From: an uncultured Prevotellaceae bacterium
GTDB lineage: Bacteria; Bacteroidota; Bacteroidia; Bacteroidales; Bacteroidaceae
NCBI GenBank assembly: GCA_946415365.1
Contig: CAMKSE010000025.1
Location: 1 to 49,352 of the forward strand
Direction: 5' to 3'
Length of the DNA: 49,352 nt
Each line of letters starts with the position of its first letter. Positions within the stretch are counted from its first letter, which is position 1. The position numbers and the translations under genes are program-made. This document shows, piece after piece, positions 12,921 to 22,800 of this stretch. The notes beneath the pieces were generated by a model. That model was not told the DNA's origin. It saw nothing but the letters and a program-made list of their open reading frames with translations, and did no database searches.

Positions 12921-15068
12921 TTACTTCACGATCATCTTCTTGCCTTCCTTCACGACGATGCCCTTATAGGCATTGTCCACGCGCTGGCCGGCGAGGTTAT
13001 AGATAACAGCAGTAGAGTTCTTGCTGGCAGCAATGCCCTTGATAGCTGTTTCCTCGAACTGGTAAGGCTCCGTTCCTGCACTAATCTTCAGCCAGAAGTT
13101 CTTGCCACCAGTCTGGTCGATCAGAGACTCCGTACTGTCAGCAAGTCTCCAGACAACGTTCTTGATCGTGTAGTCGCAAGCCTCCTTGATTTCAGCCATG
13201 TTAAAGGCGATAGACTGCATGCCGTTGGCCTCATTAGGAACAACGAATGAAGCTGAGAAGTGCTGCTCCTCGGTCGTGAAGGTCACGTCGCCGATAGCCT
13301 GCCAGTGAAGGTATGCGCCTGCGTTGGCATGGCACTGTGTAGTGGTCTTTGCCTCCTTGGAAGCAACATAGTCGAATTCGATGACGGTCTCCTCGCCACT
13401 GCTCAGCGTGCGGTTAGCCATGATCCAGAACTGGTTGTCCCAGGTCTCACCTGTACCACCTACCTCTTCACGCTGTTGTTCCTGACCGTTGACAACATCC
13501 GAAAGGTCATCTCTCTCCACAGCGTTGACAACAACTACCGTCGGATTAGGATTGATCACGATAGGCTCGATCACGTTACCCTCGAGCATCTCAAAGGCCA
13601 TGGCCTTGTAGTTATCGTCGAGGTAGATCTTCCAGATACCCTCGCCCGGGAGGTTCAGCTTGGCAAGGCTTGACTCTGTGTAGTCGAGCCACTCGTCAGG
13701 ATCGTTCTTGATAGTGCCCGCAGGCTTCAGAGTAGCGCCCTTGAAGGCAGCGTCGTTACCGCGAACGGTAGAGATCATGATCTGAGAGACGTAGGCGTTC
13801 TTCTCGCCGATCGTAGCGACCCAGCAGCCGGCGTCAGCGTCTTCAGTAAACTGTACAGCGTTGTCGAAGTCATACTCCAGTCCGGCGTTAGGATTGCTGC
13901 CGGCTACGAAGTAACCCTCGTCGAGCTTCATGTGCTGCCAGGAGAGGTCGTCGAAATAGAAGTCGATAGCCTCCTTGTCGTTCTGGTTCAGCTGGAAGGC
14001 GATACCCCAAGTGCCGTTCATGTCGTCGGCAATGTTCATCGTACCGTCAAACTCCTGCCACTCCTCAGTGAAGTTAATGTCACCGATAGCGTGCCAGATA
14101 AGGTAGTTAGACGGCTGCTGATAGTGACACTGGGTAGCGACAGTCACGGCCTTCGAAGCCTTGTAGCGGAACTTGATCTTCAGGGCAGTACCGCTCTTCC
14201 ACTCCTTCGGTGACTCAATCCAGAACTGGTTGTCCCAAGCAGAAGCGTCACCCTCAGTGGTAGCGGGCTTGCCGTGGACGACGAACACATGGTTGCCGTC
14301 AGCCTCAGTCTCGATCGTAGCGGGGAAGGGATCCCAGCCGCCGTCCTCATTCATGTTGACCTCGCGCTCCTTACCCCAGGCGCAGATCTTGTAGTTATTC
14401 TCCATGTCATTGTATTTGACATCGGCAAGACCCATCTCGGCCCATGACTTCTCAGCGTTACCGTTCTCGAGGTTCTCGATCCACTCCACGGGGCGAGCAG
14501 CCTTCTGGTTGTGAGAGACAGTCACCGACTTCCACTCGATGGTAGCAGTAGCCATACCGGGCTGAGCGACCAGGTTACAACTGGTACCGCCGATACCGGA
14601 ATACTCCCACTCAACCTCCTGGAAATCTTCACTGGCAGGGATCGTGACCGAAGCAGGAGCCTGCTGGCCGTCTCCCCAGCCCCATCCCATGTTAACATTG
14701 ATCGTGCAAGCCTCAGAAGCCTTCACCAATGCCTTCACGGTGTAACTGCCGTCAAGCTCAGTGGGAATGCCGTCAGCAATGAAATACTGATGCCATGCAC
14801 CGCCGTCTACGGCAATCTTGTAGTACTCGACGCCCTGTTCTGTAGCCACGATAACGTCGCTCGTCTCCTCAGCACCATCTACAGCAACATACTTGTAGTT
14901 AGCACCAAAGTCGGTCATCACACCGTCGATCCACTCCGGCACATAACCCATCACATAGAATGGGAAACCTTTGTGGGTTGAGTAGTCGATTGAGTAATCT
15001 TGTACCCAATCAGCCTTTGCTCCCAGAAACACTGACAGCAAAGCAACAACTGTAAATAATTTCTTCAT
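12921..15068 (-). CDS. Secreted protein with two CBM-like repeats and sorting tail
   Basis: This 715-aa protein has a signal peptide (1-19, ending AKA). It contains two related beta-sandwich modules recognisable by WDNQFWI, TQCHYQQPSNYLIWHAIGD or TQCHANAGAYLHWQAIGD, and a W-containing final strand (about 265-385 and 540-650). Another beta-rich domain lies at about 50-190 and a SusE/F-like or CBM-like segment between the repeats. The C-terminus (VIYNLAGQRVDNAYKGIV) is the same type of tail as on the GH10 enzyme. As the last gene of the SusCD operon, a role as secreted or surface xylan-binding protein is inferred. No catalytic residues are recognised, and the CBM family cannot be assigned from sight. 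Confidence 0.7.
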   Translation of the reverse strand: MKKLFTVVALLSVFLGAKADWVQDYSIDYSTHKGFPFYVMGYVPEWIDGVMTDFGANYKYVAVDGAEETSDVIVATEQGVEYYKIAVDGGAWHQYFIADGIPTELDGSYTVKALVKASEACTINVNMGWGWGDGQQAPASVTIPASEDFQEVEWEYSGIGGTSCNLVAQPGMATATIEWKSVTVSHNQKAARPVEWIENLENGNAEKSWAEMGLADVKYNDMENNYKICAWGKEREVNMNEDGGWDPFPATIETEADGNHVFVVHGKPATTEGDASAWDNQFWIESPKEWKSGTALKIKFRYKASKAVTVATQCHYQQPSNYLIWHAIGDINFTEEWQEFDGTMNIADDMNGTWGIAFQLNQNDKEAIDFYFDDLSWQHMKLDEGYFVAGSNPNAGLEYDFDNAVQFTEDADAGCWVATIGEKNAYVSQIMISTVRGNDAAFKGATLKPAGTIKNDPDEWLDYTESSLAKLNLPGEGIWKIYLDDNYKAMAFEMLEGNVIEPIVINPNPTVVVVNAVERDDLSDVVNGQEQQREEVGGTGETWDNQFWIMANRTLSSGEETVIEFDYVASKEAKTTTQCHANAGAYLHWQAIGDVTFTTEEQHFSASFVVPNEANGMQSIAFNMAEIKEACDYTIKNVVWRLADSTESLIDQTGGKNFWLKISAGTEPYQFEETAIKGIAASKNSTAVIYNLAGQRVDNAYKGIVVKEGKKMIVK

Positions 15069-15136
15069 AAATAGAGTTAATTAATAAATAAAAAAATATG
15101 TTAATCTGTTACTATGTCGTTAAAACATATGTCTTC

Positions 15137-16789
15137 TTACTTCCCGCTGAGGGCATCGCAGAATGCCTTGTAAGTGGCCGTGCGCACCCAGTCCTTCTTA
15201 CTGTCAAGAGCCCAAAGACCTACAGGATCGCTTGTGTCGACCATATTCGTCTTACAGAGACCGGCTTGCTTGTCATTCGGAATCTTGTTCATATACTGCT
15301 TAATGACGTAGCCGTAGAAGTTGGCGAGATTCTGGCGCTGAGCCTCTGTGATATCCTTGGCAGCCACATTGGCCCCTGAAGCATCCTGATACTTGATGTC
15401 GAAGTTCGACAGACGGATCAGTTTGCCCGTAGAAGCCAGGTTATCCAGCAGGGTATTCAGAGAAGCCTCGCTGGCGGCCTGCGTAGCAGCATCCTCACTA
15501 TAGGTAAGATTCAACTTCGCATTGATACCGTCGATCTTGGCACCGTTTCCATCCCACACGCCGATCCAGTACTTGAGGCTCTCCAGTTTCTTGGCGTCCT
15601 CAAGGCCGGTCTCGCTGATAAAGAACTTCAGCTCAGCAGGGTTACCGCCATGCTTCTCGAAAGCCGAACTTGCCACCCTTGAAACAACAGGAGCATAGTT
15701 CTCGCTGCCAAGAATATCCTGCCAGAAGATCTGATCCTCAGAGTGCTTCAGGTCGAGCATCCCGTTATCAAGCTCTGCCTTACTGTCAATAGCCTCGTCG
15801 ATGAGGTCGAACGTCTTGATACGGCCTTCGTTGATCTTCATCAGACCGTCGCACCAGGTGTTGAGCGCATAGTTGATGGTATCCCTCTTCTCCTGAGCCG
15901 TCTGAGGACGGTGGTTGTCTGGCTTGTGGATAACAGTCACCTTCTGGATATAGACAACAGAGTTCAGGTTACCCTCAATCATCAGATAGCCCTCTGTGGC
16001 TTCCTCTGCAGGTCTGCCCTCTACGACCACCTTTTGCCATTTGCCTTCCTTGATGGTGTACTTCTTATCGCTGCCCTTCTCCTGGATCCTATTGTCAGCA
16101 AACGTACAGATAATAGATTCGTCCTTTTCCACCTTGGCATAGAACGTGATGGTGTATTCGCCCAGCGGATCCACGTCGAAGCCTTCCACGATGTAGACCC
16201 TTGCCCTCTTAGGAATCTTCAGCGCATTCTGGCCGTCGTCATAGTTCTTTTCGATCGACGGCTTACCGCTCTTGGCTGTACCAGTAAACTCCTCCATCGT
16301 GGTGTAGTCAACCGTCTTATCCTCGATGGGATCCACGCTGACCTCAATAGGAGCCGTGAGCGTATTCAGCCACCCGTCGGCCTGATTGGCATTGGCCACG
16401 ATAGGACTGCCGTGGACATTGGCATTGATTTCTTCCACATGGTCCAGAAGATCCATCATATCCAGGAAGTTCATCACACCTTTCTCGTTGACAATGGCGC
16501 CCGACATCAGCGTGGTTCCGAAAGCGACATTGTCGAAGTTGGTGATGGCTGCGGCATGCGACAGTTCCTGCTTATTGAAATCCGTGGCCTTCAGCGTTGC
16601 ACCAAGTGCCATGTTGGGATACTTCTCTCTGTCGATGTACGACTTGACAGGGCCAAGATCCTTATAGGGCTCCACAAACGAAGGGTCAGGATCTGCCTTG
16701 AAATCATCTGTCACATTATAGTCGGCACAGGACACTGCAAATGCCCCTGCTGCCAACATCAAGAGACCGTTTCTAAAAATTCTGTTCAT
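15137..16789 (-). CDS. Surface lipoprotein with inactive GH10-like fold and inserted CBM-like domain
   Basis: This 550-aa lipoprotein has its lipobox Cys at 21 (AVSC). Its sequence can be followed along a GH10 barrel: VHGSPIVANANQADGWLN corresponds to the HTLVWHSQ...WLN strand, FDLIDEAID to WDVVNEA, AKIDGINAKLNL to IDGIGxQxHL, and GLWALDSKKDWVRTATYKAF to the last strand and helix. Glu332 sits at the acid/base position, but the preceding Asn is Asp. The nucleophile motif ITELDI reads LSNFDI, with Asn462 instead of Glu. A CBM-like beta-sandwich (about 135-290) is inserted after the third strand, as in known CBM-inserted xylan PUL GH10 enzymes. I infer a catalytically dead xylan-binding protein. 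It lies 14 nt after the 373-aa lipoprotein gene. Confidence 0.7.
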   Translation of the reverse strand: MNRIFRNGLLMLAAGAFAVSCADYNVTDDFKADPDPSFVEPYKDLGPVKSYIDREKYPNMALGATLKATDFNKQELSHAAAITNFDNVAFGTTLMSGAIVNEKGVMNFLDMMDLLDHVEEINANVHGSPIVANANQADGWLNTLTAPIEVSVDPIEDKTVDYTTMEEFTGTAKSGKPSIEKNYDDGQNALKIPKRARVYIVEGFDVDPLGEYTITFYAKVEKDESIICTFADNRIQEKGSDKKYTIKEGKWQKVVVEGRPAEEATEGYLMIEGNLNSVVYIQKVTVIHKPDNHRPQTAQEKRDTINYALNTWCDGLMKINEGRIKTFDLIDEAIDSKAELDNGMLDLKHSEDQIFWQDILGSENYAPVVSRVASSAFEKHGGNPAELKFFISETGLEDAKKLESLKYWIGVWDGNGAKIDGINAKLNLTYSEDAATQAASEASLNTLLDNLASTGKLIRLSNFDIKYQDASGANVAAKDITEAQRQNLANFYGYVIKQYMNKIPNDKQAGLCKTNMVDTSDPVGLWALDSKKDWVRTATYKAFCDALSGK

Positions 16790-16803
16790 ATCTTAGCCTC
16801 CTA

Positions 16804-17925
16804 TTATTTTACGTATTTGGGTGTGAAGAATTCCTTCTTGTTCGCCTCACGTGTCTGAACAACGAGCGTATCGGCTGTAGAGACCTGAATGTCGCTGTTC
16901 TGGAAGTTGACATCGTAGGCCAGGCGGAGGATATCACGCTGTACGGGCACACCGTTGTTGCTGCCCCACTGGTAATCCTTATACTCGGGCAGCTCTGTAC
17001 CCTTGGCGATGAACTCGCCGGAACCAGTGGCTGTGACGCCCTCGTCGTCGGTAGAGATCGTACAGGTATTGCCGTTGAAGGTCAGAATGAGGTTACAAGA
17101 GATTGAAGCGCCAGAGGTCTTGAACGATACAGGGAAGATCGCCTGCGTCATGTTCTTGGTAGTGATACCGCAAACCTCGTCGTTCTGGTTGACGGGATTC
17201 TCCTTGTAGCGCTCCCTGTCAGTATTGACAAGGTCCATATCCTTGCGGACGATCGTCTTGGTCTGGCCCTTTTCCGTCACCTTATCGACGCCGCGGCGGA
17301 TGTATTTAGCCTGCCACGGGTTCATATACTTCACGCAGTAAAGCACATAGTCCATGGGCAGCGTCTCCCAGTCCTCCGTGTTCGTACGTGAGGGAGAGAG
17401 GCCTTCGCGGGGCGTGCCAGTGAGGATGCGGTCGATACCCGTTACATTGGTCATCACCAAAGGAATGACATAGTAATTCTCAGTCGATTTGGGGTCGCTG
17501 AAGAAGGCATCGGTGAACTGCACTTCCACATAGCCGCGGACATCCCCATTGTAAGGGATCTTATTGGAGGCCAGCGTATAGTGCGTAGACGGCAGGGCGT
17601 GAACGGGCTCTGCCGGGTTGCCACCTTCATCCACAAAATAGAGATTGTCACAAAGTGACGGATCGACAGCAATATCAACGACTGCGTCACGACCGCCATA
17701 GGCACCACCCATTGTCGACCATATCCGGCACTTGTGCTCGTTGTCGAGTGAGTTGTCGTAAATGTCGTTACCAAGTACGAGTGTACGTATCGGGTACTGA
17801 TAGGCGAAATAGGCTGTTGTACCATTCTCATAGTCCGGGAACTCTTTGTCAGCATTATAGCATGACGTCCACGTGAGAGCAAAAGCTCCCAAGACTACTC
17901 CGTATATATATTTCTTAAGTTTCAT
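16804..17925 (-). CDS. DUF1735-type surface glycan-binding lipoprotein
   Basis: This 373-aa lipoprotein has its lipobox Cys at 22 (TWTSC). The N-terminal half resembles DUF1735/BT_3987-type domains (FAYQYPIRTLVLGND, STMGGAYGG, then HYTLASNKIPYNGDVRGYVEVQFTDAF and NYYVIPLVMTNVTG). A beta-rich C-terminal domain follows. Proteins of this kind are encoded after susD in many polysaccharide loci and bind glycan at the surface. The start codon follows directly on six tandem 7-nt repeats that fill the gap after the SusD stop. Confidence 0.75.
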   Translation of the reverse strand: MKLKKYIYGVVLGAFALTWTSCYNADKEFPDYENGTTAYFAYQYPIRTLVLGNDIYDNSLDNEHKCRIWSTMGGAYGGRDAVVDIAVDPSLCDNLYFVDEGGNPAEPVHALPSTHYTLASNKIPYNGDVRGYVEVQFTDAFFSDPKSTENYYVIPLVMTNVTGIDRILTGTPREGLSPSRTNTEDWETLPMDYVLYCVKYMNPWQAKYIRRGVDKVTEKGQTKTIVRKDMDLVNTDRERYKENPVNQNDEVCGITTKNMTQAIFPVSFKTSGASISCNLILTFNGNTCTISTDDEGVTATGSGEFIAKGTELPEYKDYQWGSNNGVPVQRDILRLAYDVNFQNSDIQVSTADTLVVQTREANKKEFFTPKYVK

Positions 17926-17928
17926 ATT

Positions 17929-17973
17929 CTATAAACTATAAACTATAAACTATAAACTATAAACTATAAACTA
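17929..17973 (-). repeat. Six tandem 7-nt repeats (TTTATAG) before the DUF1735 start
   Basis: On minus, six perfect TTTATAG units (17970-17929) plus a partial one occupy nearly the whole space between the SusD stop (17976) and the next ATG (17925), leaving a 3-nt spacer to the ATG. Confidence 0.9.
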
Positions 17974-17975
17974 AA

Positions 17976-19817
17976 TCACCATCCCTTGTTCTGCTTAAGG
18001 TTACTCCATTTGAGTACTTCTCCCTTGGGGATAGGGCCATAGCACTGATAAGAGTTGTCGAATTCACGCTTCTCTACCACAAGGAGTTTGTAGGTGAGCT
18101 CACCGGTCTCCTCATTGCGGTTGATCTCCACACCATTGACCGTCTCGTTGAGAGGCAGCAACCAGCGACGGAGGTCCCAGAAGCGCTTGTTCTCAAAGCA
18201 CAACTCAATACGACGCTCGTTTCGGATAAGATTGGTCATCTTAGCCTGGTCGCCTGCGCACTCCTCAAGATACACATCACCCTCAGGAAGAGCAACACCA
18301 ATCTCGTTCGTTGCCAGTCCTGCACGCTCACGGATGGCCTTGATCACATCGTAGGCGGTGAAGCCGATACCCGTCGGATCAGACTTCGGGCCCCAAGCAT
18401 CGTTGGCTGCCTCGGCAAATGCCAGGAAAATCTCCGTGTAACGGATGCGCGGATAGATGTGCTGCTGCTCGATGAGAGAGCTCGACAACGGACTGACGTC
18501 GTCGCGGAGCAGCTTCTTCAGGTAATAGCCCGTACGCGTTGAACTCGAGCCGTAGCCGAGGTTGTCGTCATACTCAGGGTTACCCTTATCGTTAATCTTC
18601 GGATAATTACCTGTGATAATCTCAGTCTTTCTGAATGTCATGCCGTTATAGATCACATATTCATCAAGGCGTGGATCACGGTTAGCGTAAGGATTCTTGG
18701 CATTGTAACCAGACTGTGCATCCGAGATGGGACGGCCATTACGCATCGGGAAAGCATCGACGAGGTTCTGAGAAGGATTCACCCTTCCGTTACCATACAG
18801 CGTCGGCGGGAAGTTCTCTCTTTCCTGTTCTGCATTCTTATGACGGTCTTCACGCCAAAGAATCTCTGGCATTTCCGCTGCACTGGGTTCGAGCTTCGTC
18901 TTATTCTTGTACCAGATGTTACCATCCTTGTCAAAGCCCTCCAGGCCACCAATGCGCTTCAACACATTGGCACAAAGGGTAGCAGCCTCGGCAGAAGTCA
19001 CACCACTCTGATCGCGGAAGGCCGGACTGGCAGCCAAAAGGGCTACCTGAGCCTTTACAGCCTCGGCAATCCTGGCAGAGACAAGACCTCTTGCCTTATC
19101 ACCAAATACGAGGTTATAGCCCGAGAAGTTTGCACCCAAAGCTTTATACTTGGCAGGGATCTCACTCTCACTCTCGATGTCTTTATATACTTCCGGGAGC
19201 AGTGCCATCGCACTGTCGCAGTCAGCAAAACACTGCTTCACACACTCAGCGAACGTAGCGCGAGGCTGGTTGAAGTCGGAACTACCGTCCTCGGGTTCCG
19301 TCAGCAGGGGCACGCCGTAGAGTACGCCGTCATCTGCATAACCGCCATGAGCCTGAAGCAGATAATAATAGAAGATCGCACGCAGACCGAAGGCTTCACC
19401 CTTCAGGCGGTCTACGAACATCTGCTGCTTGGAAACGGCACTGGGTGCCCAAGAACTCTTGTCAACGATCTTGAAGAAGAGGTTGACATACTGGATACCG
19501 TCCTTACAATTGTCCCACTGTGACATCGGGTTGTTGTCCGAAGCCCACGTGCCGGTGGCCATATTCAGGAAATTGCTAGTCTTCAGGTTCGTGACAGCAT
19601 CATCTGTAGCAACGTCCGTCAAACTCCACTGGCTCGCAACATTGGTAATATACGGAAGACGATCATAGCCATAAATCAGTATGCCGTGTGCATACGAAGA
19701 CTCCAAGGCCAAATCTTCAAGTTGTCGATTGTTCTCATCTGCTGGTTCGAACATATCATCGCATGAGCAGAAGGCGAGGAGACCGATGAAATACAATATA
19801 ATGTTTCTTGTCTTCAT
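17976..19817 (-). CDS. SusD-like outer-membrane lipoprotein (second pair)
   Basis: This 613-aa lipoprotein has its lipobox Cys at 19 (FCSC) when started at the ATG at 19817; an in-frame TTG at 19826 is less likely. It shows SusD/RagB family structure: N-terminal helical part, RLKGEAFGLRAIFYYYLLQAHGG, then RIRYTEIFLAFAEAAND, IRNERRIELCFENKRFWDLRRW and the terminal GW. SusD proteins sit as a lid on the SusC pore and bind oligosaccharide. It corresponds by position to XusD of the tandem xylan system. It follows the second SusC gene, with four 7-nt repeats directly before its start. Confidence 0.9.
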   Translation of the reverse strand: MKTRNIILYFIGLLAFCSCDDMFEPADENNRQLEDLALESSYAHGILIYGYDRLPYITNVASQWSLTDVATDDAVTNLKTSNFLNMATGTWASDNNPMSQWDNCKDGIQYVNLFFKIVDKSSWAPSAVSKQQMFVDRLKGEAFGLRAIFYYYLLQAHGGYADDGVLYGVPLLTEPEDGSSDFNQPRATFAECVKQCFADCDSAMALLPEVYKDIESESEIPAKYKALGANFSGYNLVFGDKARGLVSARIAEAVKAQVALLAASPAFRDQSGVTSAEAATLCANVLKRIGGLEGFDKDGNIWYKNKTKLEPSAAEMPEILWREDRHKNAEQERENFPPTLYGNGRVNPSQNLVDAFPMRNGRPISDAQSGYNAKNPYANRDPRLDEYVIYNGMTFRKTEIITGNYPKINDKGNPEYDDNLGYGSSSTRTGYYLKKLLRDDVSPLSSSLIEQQHIYPRIRYTEIFLAFAEAANDAWGPKSDPTGIGFTAYDVIKAIRERAGLATNEIGVALPEGDVYLEECAGDQAKMTNLIRNERRIELCFENKRFWDLRRWLLPLNETVNGVEINRNEETGELTYKLLVVEKREFDNSYQCYGPIPKGEVLKWSNLKQNKGW

Positions 19818-19820
19818 AAT

Positions 19821-19848
19821 TTTCAATTTTCAATCTTCAATTTTCAAT
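19821..19848 (-). repeat. Four tandem 7-nt repeats (ATTGAAA) before SusD
   Basis: On minus the units are ATTGAAA, ATTGAAG, ATTGAAA and ATTGAAA, lying between the SusC stop (19850-19848) and the SusD ATG (19817), with a 3-nt spacer to the ATG. Confidence 0.85.
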
Positions 19849-22800
19849 TAAAGAGTTACCTTAACACCGAGATTATAGAAACGAGTCTGAGGTGCATAGC
19901 CTACGTTTGTCTCCATCAACTTACGCTCCTTTGCAATCGTGAGGAGATCGTTTCCGTTCAGATAAATAGAGAGAGCCTTCACCCACTTGCCGTTGAACAT
20001 CTCCTCAGGGAAGTCGTAGGTCAACTGTACCTTACGGAGGTTGAAGCGGTCTGTGCTGTAGAGCCAGAATGTAGAGGCTGCAGAGTTATTAGCCGAACTC
20101 TGTGTGGTCAGACGTGGATGCGTAGCCACATCGGCTGTCTCAGGCGTCCAACGGCCACGTGCGAACACCGAGTACTTGGCGTCACCACTCATATAGTAGT
20201 AACCGTTGTTCTTCATGCCCTTAGCACCAAACTGCCCGTTGCCAAGCACGAAGAGCGTCCAGTTCTTGTACTTCAGCGTCAGGTTCACGCCAAGGGTGAG
20301 AGGTGAACCGAATGTACCCCACTTACCAAGATCGATCTGGTCTTTCGAGTCAAGCACACCGTCACCGTTCACATCTTCGTACTTCAAGTCACCAGGCTGG
20401 ATCGTACCACCGATCTTAGGCGTTGGCAGGCTTTTCTTCAGAGTGTACTTAGTAAAGCCGTCAGCGTTGGTTGTCACATCGAAATCGTCGAGCGTATAGA
20501 AGCCCAGGCAATTGTATCCCGAGATGGCATCAATCGCATTGCCCTCATGGATCAGCTCATTCTTTGAGTTGCGCCATGTTGCTGTAGGATCGACAATTTC
20601 ATCGTACTTCTTCCACTCCGTCGTCAGATAAGTGCCTACGACACCCAGCTGTGCATGAACCTTACCAAACTGCTTCTGGGCAGTGATGCTAAAGTCAAGA
20701 CCCTTGCGGTTCTGGATGTTGTTGTTAATGGCAGGCTTAAACGAACTTCCGGAAAGACCGCCCGACAAATAAGAAGGGAATGCGGTGGGATCCTGGATGA
20801 TAAAGCCGTCCATATCCGTATTGAAGTAGGTCAGCTCTGCAGCAATCAACTTGTTGAAGAACGAGCCACGGAGCGTGAAAGATAGCTCCTTGCGATGAAT
20901 GAAGTCCAGAGCAGGGTTGCTACCAGACTTGGAATAAGCACGTTCCGTTGTGACGCCCTCATTCCATCCGAAGCCACTTCCATCCGTAGCCCAGTTGGCT
21001 TCGTAGAGATAGAAGTAATTCTCCGTGTTGTTCGCACTCATATACACATCGATATCCTCGCTCAGATTGCTGTATGATGCACTGAGCAGCAGGTCGTCCA
21101 CGAACGTGTCCTTCAGGAAATTCTCCTTGGCGAGGTTCCAGCCGAGCGTGAAAGAATGTGAGATGGCCTCGCGGTTACCTTCAGGAAGTCGGGCAGAATG
21201 CACACCTGCCAAAGAAATGTCAGCAAAGTAACGCCCTGCATAGTCGTAACTCGCCTGCAGTCCCAGGTTGGCATTGGCATAGCGGTGGTAATTACCCGAA
21301 CCGCTGGCCGTTGTCGTATACATATTGGCCAAAAGCAGACCCGATACATGATGCTTCTCCGCAAACGTGTGGTCATAGTCGAAATGGCCGTTCCAGGTGA
21401 TGGTCTGACGATAGGCACCGTTGGCCATCGTCATATTACCTGTCACCACCTCATCGTTCTGCTGCGTCAGGCCGACAATCTTGTCCTCTGCGTTATAGTT
21501 ACTCCAGGTAGGAATAAACACAGCATACTTGTTATTATACGAAAGGTCATAGCTGGCCGCGTAGTCAATCGAGAACAGCGTCTTGAACGTCAGACCGTTC
21601 AGGAACCTGTTCATGTCATAGATGATACCGGCATCGAACTGGAACTGACGGCTCACCTTCTGCGTCTTACCGCCGAAGTAGCAGTCTGCGATGGCGTTAT
21701 TCTGGGTGGCTTTGGTACCGCCGGGGAAATACTTGCCGTCGAGCAGGTTAAGACTCTTGCCCAGGATGGCCAGCGCCTTGGTGGCATTCGGGTCCACCAT
21801 GTCGATATCAATCAGCGGAGCAGCGTTCTCTGGGAAGTTCGGGCGACCGTACTTACCGTTATACACCCGCTGTCCGTTCACCACCTCTATACCGGCAGCC
21901 TCCGTCCAGAAGTCGCCCTTATTCTTATGTTCATTATAGAAGGTAGCGCTCGCATTGGCAAAACCCTTGATCAGCTTGTTGATCACCAGGTCCACATTAC
22001 CCCTTACAGAGAATCGGTCCGTATAGTTATCCTTGGCATTACCGAAATTCAGGAGGTCTTCACTCCTGTAGTAGTTGATGTTCGTGTAGAAGTGGGCACG
22101 CTGTCCGCCGCCCTCAATCTCCAACGTACCTTCACTACGGTTATACATCTTGCGGATATACTCGTCCGAGTAATAGTTCACGTTCGGATAGCGGTAAGGA
22201 TTCAGCCCGGAAGCATGGTTATAGATGTCCTGCTGGCTGTACTTCGGCACATACTTGTTACCCATAGCCAGCGCGTCGTTGGCCAGAGCTTCGTTATAGA
22301 GTGTCATGTACTCTGCACTCCCCAGATACTCCGGGAACTCCTTGGCTACATGGAAACCTGTGTTGGCATTAGCCTTAACCTGAAGGCCGTTCACTCTGCC
22401 ACGCTTGGTAGTAATCAGGATGGCACCCTTGGCACCCTTGGCACCATAGAGTACGACGGCCTGTGCACCCTTCAGGAAGGTCACCTGCTCGATCTCACTC
22501 GGCAGCACGTTGTTCGACGGACGCTTCACACCGTCGATGATAACGACCGGCATATTCGAGTTGTCGTTATTGTTCAGACGGTCATTGTCCATACCCCAAA
22601 GGTTGTTGCCGTTCCAGCCACCGACAAGTGCATACATGTCTTCAAGACTACCCATCGTGTAATCCTTCTTCGACAGCTCTTCCATGTCTACGTAGCTGAT
22701 ACCACCGAGCAGATGGTCGGCATCCATGTCGCGGAAAGCCACATGCACTTTTTTCTTCGCCACAATCGTATCGCCGTCTGCTTCCTCCGCGGTCTGTCCA

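Noticed and set aside
15743..16858. Open frame on plus opposite the GH10-like lipoprotein gene
   Set aside because: Antisense shadow with His/Val-rich composition and no start context.
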